A DNA stretch of 54,176 nucleotides from an uncultured Collinsella sp. (GTDB taxonomy: Bacteria; Actinomycetota; Coriobacteriia; Coriobacteriales; Coriobacteriaceae): assembly GCA_900546115.1 (NCBI GenBank), contig URBQ01000016.1, forward strand, positions 1-54,176, given 5' to 3'. Position 1 is the first letter of the stretch; every line of letters begins with the position of its first letter. Shown here piece by piece: positions 7,316 to 16,703 of this stretch. A program made the translations under genes and the position numbers. Below the pieces are notes generated by a model, which was given only the letters and a program-made list of their open reading frames with translations, did no database searches and had not been told where the DNA came from.

Positions 7316-9679
7316 ATGGCAGACGAACTTGTTTTTAGTGGCGGCGAGATAGTTTACGCCATGCCTCAACTGCCCAAAGTTACATCTGTGCCGCTGAACG
7401 GTAGCGCCGTGCTGGTTGGTTTTAAGGACGCTCCCGATGGGGAGGAGATCCTCTTTGATTTTGACCCTCGGGCTGAAAAAGCTATGAAGCTCGACTATGA
7501 ACTTGCGGCCGTTAGCGGGCTCCTCACGGGCGCGTTGAATATTCTTTGGCAGAAAGACTTCAACCTAGAGGGTGCCAAAGAGTGGGGCGACGAGAAGGTT
7601 GGTAAATTCGTTCTTACGATTGCCAGGTCTGCGGGTATGACAAAGGCGGATGCAACTCTAGAAGACGCTATTCGCTTTCTAGAGAAAGAGTTTCCTCTTG
7701 CCGCGGACAAGCTGACTGCCGAGTTTGGCGGCGGGCTCCAACATCATCTGCGGGATTTCTCGCACCACCCGAGCTTGGTTGGCCTTGCGTGTTCGATCCT
7801 CTCGCAATTCACGTGCAAAGGCTATGGTACCGATACGGCCGGCCGGTTTGTCGCCTTTGACCTGCCTGCCGCCGCCTTCGATCCCGACTGCCCTCTTGTA
7901 GGCAGGAACGTTCCAGAGAAGATCGCGTTTGGCACTCTGTTCTGGGCAATGCATCTCGTGAGCGACATGGCGGGGTCTAGTTCAAACCCCGGTAAGGGGA
8001 CGGGCATTCCCGGCGTCGTGCTGTCCCTGCTAAAGGAGCTCTCCTCCCTGCCTGTTTTTCAAGACATGCAGATTGCCTATAAGGGCGAGGATATTCGCAT
8101 TCAGCAATGGATCTCAAAGCTGTTTAACGGAACGGCGTTCAAAACCGAGGACGGCAAGCCCATTCGCTTCGACCTTCGGACGGAAGTCGGTCTTCTCGAT
8201 CAGGCTTTAAGCCAGGTGCCAGCAGTCGTGGCCAACGAGGTTATCGTTCGTTGTCTCTACATGCTTTCAAGGCTCAAGGCCGAGCTAGAACGTTGCGAAG
8301 TGAGCAAGGTTTCCGGCTTGCGCAAGCTCAAGGCTTCGCATTTCATGCCCTACAACAGCAAGGCCCTCACTCGCATGGTCACGGTTTCGAGCACTTCGTT
8401 TGTTTTGGCGAATCTGGCGACGGCGGCGGTCAGGGCGGGTATCGAATGCGAGGGGAACAAGGTTGTTTTCGCCCAGAAGTTCTTCTTGCGAATAAACTAC
8501 GTTGGGGTTGGACGCCTTGCGTTTGCCCTCCATGCCGACTGGGACTATATGGCGGAGGAAATGTCCGAGGCTTGGGCTGAGCGCGCCAGACGCCGCCAGG
8601 ATATCTTCGATGGATTCCACTTTTATAGCCTAGATAGAGAAACGACGAGGATTGCCTTTTCGCTGAAGCTTGCCGCCATCAACTACGACTGCGGGAACGA
8701 GAAGAACGAAGTGCGCAAAGGGCAAAAGAGGAGCTGGGCTCGCGCGTGGCGGGATTCGGTCGCGGATGGCCCAGGCATAGATGCAGACAGCTACTTTTTG
8801 AGCGAGGAAGATGCGTACGGAGCCCTTGAGGCTATTTCGCGGCAGCGAGGCGGTAAGGTGCGCGCCCTGCTGGTTGCACAGGAGTTAGTTGAGTTTTGCC
8901 CCTATTCGCAGCTGGGAGATGAAGAGAAGAAGGAATACAAAGGTTTGAAGGAGAGTGGGTCTTGGGTTAAAGATGAATTTCCCAGGAGACAAGACGCGGT
9001 TGATCTGGACGCCATACGTTCCCTAGAGAAGCAATGCGGGGCGCATATCCGTGAGCTTTCAGGCACATTGCCAAAGGCCTTGGTGGGTGGCGCTATTGCC
9101 GTGGCGACGGCCCTGGGCACAGGAGGAGTGGCCGCGGCATTGGCTCCGGATATTGCTGTCGGTATCTTTGGAGGCTCGTTTGTCGGTCTTCACGGGGCTG
9201 CGCTTGTCAATGCGAGCCTTGCTGCAGCCGGCGGTGGGGCCTTGGCCGCCGGCGGCATGGGTATGGCCGGTGGCACTGCTTTGATTACGGGCGGCGGCGC
9301 CGCGCTTGGTCTATTGGGTTCCGGCGGCGTTGCCTTGGCGGCATCGATGGGGGAGAACTACGCGCAGTTCGTGCTCGTCGAATGTTCGAGGCTCCTTGCT
9401 TTTCTTGATGTGGCAACTGACCGCTGCCCGCATGAAGGGGCCATTTTGGTTCGGAAAGCGGCCGAGGCCGTGCAACGCAGCATCGCTGGTGTTGAGGAAG
9501 ATGTAGAGAAGGAGAATGGAAAGGGGGACCGCAGGGATAGCAGGTTGCTTAAGCAGTTGAAGAGGGGTCTTGGGTATTTGACTTCAACCCTTAAGCGGAT
9601 CGAGAAGATACAGAAGCACCTTGGTGCCGCCGGTGAGGGTGAGCCGCTCAACAGCTTGCCGGCATCGGGTGATGAATAG
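7316..9679 (+). CDS. Large protein of unknown function with a glycine/alanine-rich membrane segment
   Basis: 787 aa from ATG 7316, chosen over TTG 7298 because AGGAGGAAG lies just before it. Residues 1-580 look soluble, with no motif I recognise. Residues about 585-680 are strongly hydrophobic and rich in Gly/Ala (for example GGGALAAGGMGMAGG and GALGLLG-like stretches), suited to several membrane-inserting helices. The last ~100 residues are charged and probably coiled-coil (EEDVEKENGKGDRRD, LKQLKRGLGYLTSTLKRIEK). A soluble sensor-like body plus a late glycine-rich membrane block recalls membrane-disrupting effectors of phage defence or toxin systems; this is analogy only. It sits between a frameshifted small gene and a type I restriction operon and ends with its own terminator. 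It is lower in GC than the restriction operon. Confidence 0.75.
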   Translation: MADELVFSGGEIVYAMPQLPKVTSVPLNGSAVLVGFKDAPDGEEILFDFDPRAEKAMKLDYELAAVSGLLTGALNILWQKDFNLEGAKEWGDEKVGKFVLTIARSAGMTKADATLEDAIRFLEKEFPLAADKLTAEFGGGLQHHLRDFSHHPSLVGLACSILSQFTCKGYGTDTAGRFVAFDLPAAAFDPDCPLVGRNVPEKIAFGTLFWAMHLVSDMAGSSSNPGKGTGIPGVVLSLLKELSSLPVFQDMQIAYKGEDIRIQQWISKLFNGTAFKTEDGKPIRFDLRTEVGLLDQALSQVPAVVANEVIVRCLYMLSRLKAELERCEVSKVSGLRKLKASHFMPYNSKALTRMVTVSSTSFVLANLATAAVRAGIECEGNKVVFAQKFFLRINYVGVGRLAFALHADWDYMAEEMSEAWAERARRRQDIFDGFHFYSLDRETTRIAFSLKLAAINYDCGNEKNEVRKGQKRSWARAWRDSVADGPGIDADSYFLSEEDAYGALEAISRQRGGKVRALLVAQELVEFCPYSQLGDEEKKEYKGLKESGSWVKDEFPRRQDAVDLDAIRSLEKQCGAHIRELSGTLPKALVGGAIAVATALGTGGVAAALAPDIAVGIFGGSFVGLHGAALVNASLAAAGGGALAAGGMGMAGGTALITGGGAALGLLGSGGVALAASMGENYAQFVLVECSRLLAFLDVATDRCPHEGAILVRKAAEAVQRSIAGVEEDVEKENGKGDRRDSRLLKQLKRGLGYLTSTLKRIEKIQKHLGAAGEGEPLNSLPASGDE

Positions 9680-9697
9680 GTACACTGCATATTGATG

Positions 9698-9743
9698 CCC
9701 CGGGAATGGCCTCTGATATGAGTCGCCGGGGTTTATTTTGTTT
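9698..9743 (+). terminator. Intrinsic terminator after the large membrane protein
   Basis: CCCCGG (9698-9703) pairs with CCGGGG (9726-9731), followed by TTTATTTTGTTT. It begins 19 nt after the stop codon. Confidence 0.7.
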
Positions 9744-9749
9744 GGGTAT

Positions 9750-9870
9750 GTAAAATTACTGGTTGGGTCAATAAATCAGTGATTGGTGATACCACTTACC
9801 AGATTTGTTAAACTATTGGTTGGCCGAAAGCTCAAATCATGGCTTTCGGTTGTAAAATACATGGTTGGAA
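9750..9870 (+). repeat. Left set of GTWAAATANNTGGTTGG motifs upstream of hsdM
   Basis: Copies at 9750-9766, 9807-9823 and 9851-9870 fit GTAAAATNNNTGGTTGG or GTTAAACTATTGGTTGG, with a weaker copy near 9772-9786. An inverted half (CCAACCAT) covers the hsdM start at 9893-9900. A perfect 8-bp hairpin (CCGAAAGC 9824-9831, GCTTTCGG 9842-9849) lies between two copies. The same motif recurs at 18780-18897 beyond the end of the operon. They could be operator sites or boundaries of a mobile unit. Confidence 0.7.
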
Positions 9871-9897
9871 TTCTATTTTTCGCAGAGAGGTCCAACC

Positions 9898-11973
9898 ATG
9901 GCCGATAAGACCGCGTTCGACTACGTGAACGAGATATGGAGCATCGCGAACTACGTGCGTGATGTCATTCGCCCCGCCGACTACAACAAGCTCATCCTCC
10001 CATTCGCCGTGCTGAGGCGCTTCGAGTGCGCCCTCGAGCCGACGCGGGCGGCCGTGAGCAGACAGGCCGCCAAGGGGGTCTGGGACGACGACGACCCGAA
10101 GTACTGCGCCCTCTCCGGCCACTGCTTCTACAACGTCACGAGCTTCACACTCTCCAACCTCGGGGCGACGAAGACCTGCGACGCCCTCATGGCCTACATC
10201 AACGGCTTCTCCGCGAACGCCCGCGAGGTCCTGCAGCGCTTCGAGATGCGGCAGACCTGCGAGAAGCTCGACGAGAAGGGCATGCTCTACGAGGTGTGCA
10301 CACGCTTCTCGGGCTTCGACCTCGGGCCCGAGACGGTCTCCGACCGCATGATGACCGACATCTACGAGCACCTCATCCAGCGATACGGCGAGGAGATCTC
10401 GCAGGACGCCGAGGACTTCATGACGCCCAAGGACGTCGCCCGCCTCGCAACCGCGCTGCTCTTCGCAAACGAGGACACGCTGCTCAACGCCGACAACGGC
10501 GACATCCGCACGCTCTACGACGGCAGCTGCGGCACCTGCGGCTTCATCTGCGACGCGCTCGACCAGCTCGACGAGTGGCACGACAAAGGGCACTTCAGCA
10601 GCCCAACCAAGATCGTCCCCTACGGCCAGGAGCTCGAGGACGCGACATGGGCCATGGGCAAGGCAGCCCTTATGCTGCGCAACATCGCCGGGGGCTCGGG
10701 AGACGTGCTCGACCAGATGACCGACCTGTCGGCCGGCATCATGCTCGGCGACACCCTCGACGACGACAGGTTCGAGGGACGCACCTTCAACTACCAGCTC
10801 ACGAACCCGCCCTACGGCAAGGAGTGGAAGAAGGAGAAGGACGTCGTCCTCGAGGAGATGGGACGCGGCTTCGAGGGCAGGTTCGGCGCCGGCAAGCCCG
10901 ACATTGACGACGGCAGCATGCTCTTCATGCAGAACGTCGCGGCGAAGATGGCGCCGCCCGAGGAAGGCGGCGGCAAGGCGGCCATCGTGCTCTCGGGTTC
11001 CCCGCTGTTCAACGGGGATGCCGGCAGCGGGCCATCGGGCATCCGCCGCTGGCTGTTCAGCGAGGACCTCGTTGACTGCATCGTGAAGCTGCCGACCGAG
11101 ATCTTCTACCGCACGGGCATCGCAACCTACATCTGGGTGCTCAACAACCACAAGCCGGAGAACCGCAAGGGGTACGTGCAGCTCATCGACGCCTCGGAGG
11201 AGAAGACCGCCCTGCGCAAGAGCCAGGGGAACAAGCGCTACGAGGTCGGCGAGGACCAGGCCGCGTGGATCGTGCGCACCTACGTAGACGGGCACGACCA
11301 CGGCAGGTCGGTCATCGTTCCCGTCGAGGACTTCATGTACCGCAAGGTGACCACGCAGCGCCCGCTGCGCGTTGTCATTGAGCCCTCGGCCGATGGGCTG
11401 GATGCCCTCTTTACCCTCAGCAAGCCCATGGAGAAGCTGTCGGACGCGAGCCGCGCCGCCATTCGCTCCTGGGTTGAGAAGAACGAGGGCGCCTCGCTCA
11501 CATACAGCGAGGTCCTGGCTGCGACCGAGAAGCTTCACAAAGCGATCGAGAAGCCCAAGCCACAGAAGACGAAGCTCGTCGAGGCACTCGTCAAGGTGTT
11601 CGGTCGGCAAGACCCCTCCGCGGAGCCGGCGGTCGATGCGAAGGGCAACCCGGTGTTCGACCCCGAGCTCAAGGACACGGAAAACATTCCAATCGGCATG
11701 GAAATCGACGACTACATGGCGAGCGAGGTGCTGCCCTACGCTCCCGACGCCGTGGTGGACGGGTCGGTAAGGGACGAGCCCAAGTTCGACAACAAGACGG
11801 GTCTCACGGCCAACCCGCTTGGCGACGGTGGGGTGGGCGTGGTCGGCACGTCGATCTCGTTCAACAGGTACTTCTACAAGTACGAGAGCCCCCGTGCCCC
11901 CGAGGTCATCGCGAAGGAGATTCTCGAGCTCGAGGACGGCCTCGGCTCGCTCATGAGGGGGTTCCTGGCATGA
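9898..11973 (+). CDS. hsdM: Type I restriction-modification DNA methyltransferase subunit HsdM
   Basis: 691 aa. An N-terminal HsdM helical domain (FDYVNEIWSIANYVRD) is followed by an N6-adenine methyltransferase core: the S-adenosylmethionine loop is an unusual DGSCGTCGF at residue 208 in place of the common D-P-x-x-G-S-G-G-F, and the catalytic NPPYG is at about 303. A C-terminal extension ends in a conserved HsdM tail (FNRYFYKYESPR). With HsdS it methylates adenines in a bipartite site. The start is ATG 9898 with AGAGAGG upstream; TTG 9865 lies inside the upstream repeat and is less likely. Its stop overlaps the hsdS start (ATGA). GC is high with many AGG arginine codons, unlike its neighbours, suggesting transfer of the operon. 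Confidence 0.92.
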   Translation: MADKTAFDYVNEIWSIANYVRDVIRPADYNKLILPFAVLRRFECALEPTRAAVSRQAAKGVWDDDDPKYCALSGHCFYNVTSFTLSNLGATKTCDALMAYINGFSANAREVLQRFEMRQTCEKLDEKGMLYEVCTRFSGFDLGPETVSDRMMTDIYEHLIQRYGEEISQDAEDFMTPKDVARLATALLFANEDTLLNADNGDIRTLYDGSCGTCGFICDALDQLDEWHDKGHFSSPTKIVPYGQELEDATWAMGKAALMLRNIAGGSGDVLDQMTDLSAGIMLGDTLDDDRFEGRTFNYQLTNPPYGKEWKKEKDVVLEEMGRGFEGRFGAGKPDIDDGSMLFMQNVAAKMAPPEEGGGKAAIVLSGSPLFNGDAGSGPSGIRRWLFSEDLVDCIVKLPTEIFYRTGIATYIWVLNNHKPENRKGYVQLIDASEEKTALRKSQGNKRYEVGEDQAAWIVRTYVDGHDHGRSVIVPVEDFMYRKVTTQRPLRVVIEPSADGLDALFTLSKPMEKLSDASRAAIRSWVEKNEGASLTYSEVLAATEKLHKAIEKPKPQKTKLVEALVKVFGRQDPSAEPAVDAKGNPVFDPELKDTENIPIGMEIDDYMASEVLPYAPDAVVDGSVRDEPKFDNKTGLTANPLGDGGVGVVGTSISFNRYFYKYESPRAPEVIAKEILELEDGLGSLMRGFLA

Positions 11974-13280
11974 GGACGAGAAGGGAGATAAACAGTGCTG
12001 AGTGGTTCGGTGAGGTGCCGGACGGCTGGAACATGGTGCCGTTGCCGAGGCTTTTTATGAGCAGCAAGGGAATGACCGTCACTAGGGCTGACTTAGTTGA
12101 CGAAGGAGCTCCCGTCGTCAATTACGCCCAAGTGCATTCGAAGTTAAACAATAGATTCGGTATCCACGAAGAGCTCATAAAGCACGTCCCTACGGGCATG
12201 GTTCCAAAAGGGCTGAAATATTCCGAGAAAGGTTCCTTTATCTTCGCCTGCACATCAGAGGACCTTGCCGGGTGCGGAGACTGCATATACAACGATTCTG
12301 AGCGGCCGGTTAATCCCGGAGGCGATACCCTGCTCCTCTCTCCGGTTGACGAGGTTGAGAATAAGTACCTTGCATATCTTTTCTCTACCGACATGTGGCG
12401 CTGGCAGATTCGGCGCGACTTGATCGATGTGAAAGTTTTTCACGTTAACCAAGGCAACCTGCACGAGACCTACGTCACAGTCCCGCCTTGTGATGTCCAA
12501 CGCCGTATCGTCTCCTACCTCGACGAGCGCTGCGCGGCCATCGACGATGACGTGAAGAAGCGCCAAAAGGTCATAGAGAGGCTCAAGGAGTACAAGAAGT
12601 CCCTCATCGCGCATGCTGTGACAAAGGGCCTCGACCCAACCGCAGAGATGAAAGACAGCGACATTAAGTGGGTAGATCAAATTCCCTCTAATTGGCAGAC
12701 CTCCAAGCTCAAAGCTCTATTTCAAATTACAAAACGAATTGCCGGGGTTGAAGGATTGACAGTTCTGTCGATTACACAAGATGGAATTAGGCCCAAAGAT
12801 TTCAGCACAGGAAAAGGGCAATTTGCTGAAACATACTCACATTATCAACTCGTACATCCTGGCGATTTTGCGATGAACCACATGGACCTCTTAACAGGTT
12901 GGGTGGATATATCTCGCTATGAAGGAGTGACAAGTCCTGACTACCGAGTGTTTTCAGCCCGTGACCTTGCGGTAAGCAACCCGAGTTACTACCTCTACCT
13001 CTTCCAGATGTGCTACCTCAATCGGGTGTTTTTCGGTTCAGCAAATGGAGTTGCTGACAAGGGGCGCATGCGACTACAAACCAACGCATTTAACAACTTC
13101 GTCGTTCCTTTACCACCTTTAGAAGAGCAAAAAAGGATAGCGGCCTACCTCGACGAGCGCTGCGTGGCCATCGACGAGGCAATCTCACGCCAGGAGCAGC
13201 TCATCGAGAAGCTCGGCGAGTACCGCAAGTCCGTCATCCACCACGCCGTCACCGGCAAGATCGACTGCACGGAGGCATAG
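11970..13280 (+). CDS. hsdS: Type I restriction-modification specificity subunit HsdS
   Basis: 436 aa with two target-recognition domains, each followed by a conserved helix: YLDERCAAIDDDVKKRQ near residue 183 and YLDERCVAIDEAISRQ near 392. The two domains read the two halves of the DNA site. Starts open with typical HsdS phrases (PDGWNMVPLPRLF; PSNWQTSKLKALF). The gene is translationally coupled to hsdM and ends 2 nt before hsdR. The recognition domains are clearly AT-richer than the helix-coding segments and the rest of the operon, as expected where recognition domains are exchanged by recombination. Confidence 0.92.
   Translation: MRTRREINSAEWFGEVPDGWNMVPLPRLFMSSKGMTVTRADLVDEGAPVVNYAQVHSKLNNRFGIHEELIKHVPTGMVPKGLKYSEKGSFIFACTSEDLAGCGDCIYNDSERPVNPGGDTLLLSPVDEVENKYLAYLFSTDMWRWQIRRDLIDVKVFHVNQGNLHETYVTVPPCDVQRRIVSYLDERCAAIDDDVKKRQKVIERLKEYKKSLIAHAVTKGLDPTAEMKDSDIKWVDQIPSNWQTSKLKALFQITKRIAGVEGLTVLSITQDGIRPKDFSTGKGQFAETYSHYQLVHPGDFAMNHMDLLTGWVDISRYEGVTSPDYRVFSARDLAVSNPSYYLYLFQMCYLNRVFFGSANGVADKGRMRLQTNAFNNFVVPLPPLEEQKRIAAYLDERCVAIDEAISRQEQLIEKLGEYRKSVIHHAVTGKIDCTEA
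12514..13178 (+). repeat. Near-identical direct repeats within hsdS (domain-swap sites)
   Basis: A 34-bp block at 12514-12547 recurs at 13144-13177 with one mismatch. Both encode YLDERC-x-AID at the start of the conserved helices after each recognition domain. The ~600 bp between them carry the second, AT-rich recognition domain. Repeats of this kind allow homologous exchange of recognition domains. Confidence 0.75.
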
Positions 13281-13282
13281 CC

Positions 13283-16200
13283 ATGACAAGAGTCGACATA
13301 GACAGTGCATATGAGCGCCGCGACGTCGAGTACAGCGGCCGCCGCAAGATTCACCAGGAGGATGCCTTCGAGCGCTACATCTCCCGAAAGGTCGCTGCCC
13401 TCGGCGGCGCGGGCTGGGCCCTCTCACCTGACGATACGGGGTTCGACCCGAACGACGCACTCGTGTTCGACGACTTCGTCGCCTGGCTCGAGGCCACCGC
13501 GCCGGAGAAGCTCGACAAGATGCGCCGAGAGAAGGGCGCGAGGTGGGAGGACCAGCTGCGCCGCGCGCTCGTGAAGAGCCTGGAGAGAAACGGTACCGTT
13601 CTCACGCTACGCAAGGGATTCCAGGTGGCCGGTTACCAGACCATCGAGTGCATGGCTGGCTACCCGGACGACGAGCGCGTGCCCGGGGCGAGGGAGCGCT
13701 ACGACGCCAACATCCTGCGCTTCATGCACCAGGTTCACTACCAGACCGCCGGGAGCAAGTCTCTCGACTTCGCTCTGTTCGTCAACGGCATCCCCGTCGC
13801 CACCGGCGAGGTCAAGACCGAGCTCACCCAGACCGTGCGTGACGCCATCGACGAGTACGTCGACGAGCGCAGGCCCATAGAGCCCGACGGCGGCAGGAAG
13901 AACTCGCTGCTCATGTACAAGAGGGGCGCCGTGGTCCACTTCGCAGTCTCCGAGGACGAGGTCTGGATGTGCACGAACCTCGGCCCCTTCCCGAGCAGGT
14001 CGGCGAAGCCCCGCTTCCTCCCGTTCAACCTGGGCCGCGACGGCGGGGCCGGCAACCCGGACGCGCCCGAAGGCGAGTACAGGACCCACTACCTCTGGGA
14101 CACCATCCTCCAGCGAGACAACTGGCTGTCCATCTTCGACCGCTTCGTCTTCGAGGAGGTCGAGGACAGGCAGGACGCGACGGGCCGCTGGCGCAAGACG
14201 GCGACCCAGATCTTCCCGCGCTACCACCAGTTTGACGCAGAGAGGAAGGTCCTGGCCGACGCGCGGGAGCATGGGGCGGGACGCCGCTACCTCATCGAGC
14301 ACTCGGCCGGCTCCGGCAAGACCGAGACCATCTCCTGGGCCGCGCACGACCTCGCGAGGCTCCGCCGCGCGGACGGAGAGAAGATGTTCTCCAGCGTCGT
14401 GGTGGTCACCGACAGGCTGTCGCTTGACCAGAACATAAAGAAGACCATCTCCCAGCTCTCCAAGGTGACCGGTCAGGTCGTCATGGTCGGCCGCGACGAG
14501 AGGGGCAGCGCCGTCGCCGACGGCTCCAAGAGCTCCCAGCTCGTCGAGGCCCTTCGGCAGAAGAGGGAGATCGTCGTGGTCACCATCCAGACGTTCCTTT
14601 ACGCGTGGCCGGACATCGCGGCGCTGCCCGAGCTTGACGGCTCCGGATTCGCGGTGATCGTCGACGAGGCGCACAGCTCTCAGGAGGGCAGCTCGGCGGC
14701 GTCCCTCAAGACCGCCTTCAACGCGGCGGCGGACAAGCTGAAGTTCGAGAGGATGCTCGACTTCGATGAGGACTCGGACGACGGCGGGTCGGTCATGGAT
14801 GCCTACTTCGCCCAGATGCAGGCGAGCAACCTCATGCCGCCGAACGTCTCTTTCCTCGCGTTCACAGCGACCCCAAAGGCCGAGACAAAGACCCTGTTCG
14901 GCACGCCCACGGGCGAGGAGGACGAGGACGGCAATCCGGTCATGGGCAGCTTCCACCTCTACCCGATGCGGCAGGCGATCGAGGAGGGCTACATCATCGA
15001 CCCGCTCTCGGGATACGTGCCCCTGCGCACCCTCACGAGGATCGAGGACGAGTCCGAGGACGCCGACGGCAGACTCGTCGACGAGCGCCGCGCCAGGAGG
15101 AAGATCGCCAAGTGGCGCTCGCTCCACCCGACGAACGTCATGGAGAAGGCCAAGTGGATCATCGACCACTTCGTCGACAACGTGGCTCCGCTCCTGAACG
15201 GCGAGGCCAAGGCCATGATCGTCACCTCCGGGCGTCCCGAGGTCGTGCGCTACAAGTACGCGATAGAGGCGTACCTCCGCGCCCGTCCGGACCTCGACCC
15301 CGCCAAGGTCGAGCCGAAGCTGCGCTTCAAGGTGCCCGGCGAGCCGCTCGTCGCCTTCTCCCAGAAGGTCCTGGGCGACAGGTGCGTCCTGCCCGAGGAC
15401 GAGTACCTCGAGGACAACCCGTTCGCCCTCATCGAGCGCGGATACGAGTACACCGAGGCCAACATGAACCCGACCGGGCCCGGTCGAGAGGGCGTTCGAC
15501 CGCCCTGAGAGCAGGCTGCTCATCGTGGCCAACAAGTTCCAGACCGGGTTCGACCAGAAGAAGCTAGTCGCCCTCTACGTCGACAAGCCGCTCGGCAACG
15601 CCATCGAGATCGTGCAGACCTACTCGCGCGTCAACAGGACGTGCTCCGGCAAGGACGGGGTCTTCGTCGTCGACTTCGTGAACGACCCCGAGACGGTTCT
15701 CGCCGCCTTCAAGACCTACGACAAGGGCGCGACGATGAGCACGGCCCAGGACCCGAACATCGTCTACGACCTGAAGGACGCCCTCGACGCGGCCGACGTG
15801 TACGCGACGCGAGACGTCGAGGGGTTCAAGGAGGCGCTCTACAGGTCCAAGGGCCTCGCAGCCGGTGAGGAGAGCGATGCCTACAGGACCGCCCTCTATT
15901 CCGCCGTCTCCGGGCCCGCCGAGATCTTCCGCGAGAGGTTCGCGGCGGCCAGGGACTCCTACGAGACTTGGCTGGAGTGCGCCAACCGGGCGGAGGCGGC
16001 CGGCGAGGCCGAGGGGACGGAGAGGGCCAAGAGGAGCGCGGACGAGGCGGCGGGACGCGTCGCGGAGCTGATGACCTTCAGGAAGAAGCTCTCCAAGTAC
16101 TGCTCCGCCTACACGTTCCTGTCCCAGGCGCTCGACTTCGGCGACCCCGACCTCGAGGTGTTCTACAGCTTCGCAAAGCTGCTCGGCCACAGGATCGCGG

Positions 16201-16703
16201 GCACCTCGCTCGACGACGTCGACGTGCGCGGCCTCGTGCTTCGGGACTTCCGCATATCGGCCCAGAAGGTCCCCGAGGGGGTCGAAGGCGGCGAGCTCAT
16301 GCCGATGGGCGCTGGCGGCTCAGGCACCGCGCCCAAGCGCGACACTATGGCGAGGATCGTGGAGAGGCTGAACCGCACGTGGGGCGACGAAGGTGACCCC
16401 CTCGTGAAGGCCCGAGCCGTCAACGCGGTCTCCGATGCCGTGGCGGCAGACCCCGTGACCAACACGCAGATCACGAACACGAGCAACACGAAGGAGGCCG
16501 TCCTCGCGGACGGGCGCCTGCGCAACATCGTCATCAGGGCCCTCATGTCGATGATGAGCAACGAGCTTGGAGACCTCGCCGAGCAGGCGCTCGACGACCC
16601 GCAGGCGATCGAGCCCCTGGCCGACCAGGTGTACGACCTCATCTCGCAGGGGAAGCGCTACGACATCGCCGAGCTCGCCTCCTACCTCTCGAGGGGAAAG
16701 TAG
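13283..16703 (+). pseudogene. hsdR: Type I restriction endonuclease/translocase subunit HsdR, split by one frameshift
   Basis: Two frames together encode a full ~1,139-aa HsdR. The first (13283-15508) has the nuclease region (ATGEVKTEL, the E-x-K pair), a P-loop (AGSGKTE near residue 343), a VDEAH box near 461 and the TATPK motif. The second frame (up to 16703) continues with ESRLLIVANKFQTGFD and QTYSRVNR, motor motifs V and VI, and the C-terminal domain. Reading moves by one base within GGGCCCGG at about 15476-15483; removing one base restores VERAFDRPESR. As written the first frame stops at 15508 before motifs V-VI, so DNA translocation and cleavage should be lost. No slippery heptamer is evident, so I favour a mutation or sequence error over programmed frameshifting. 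Confidence 0.88.
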
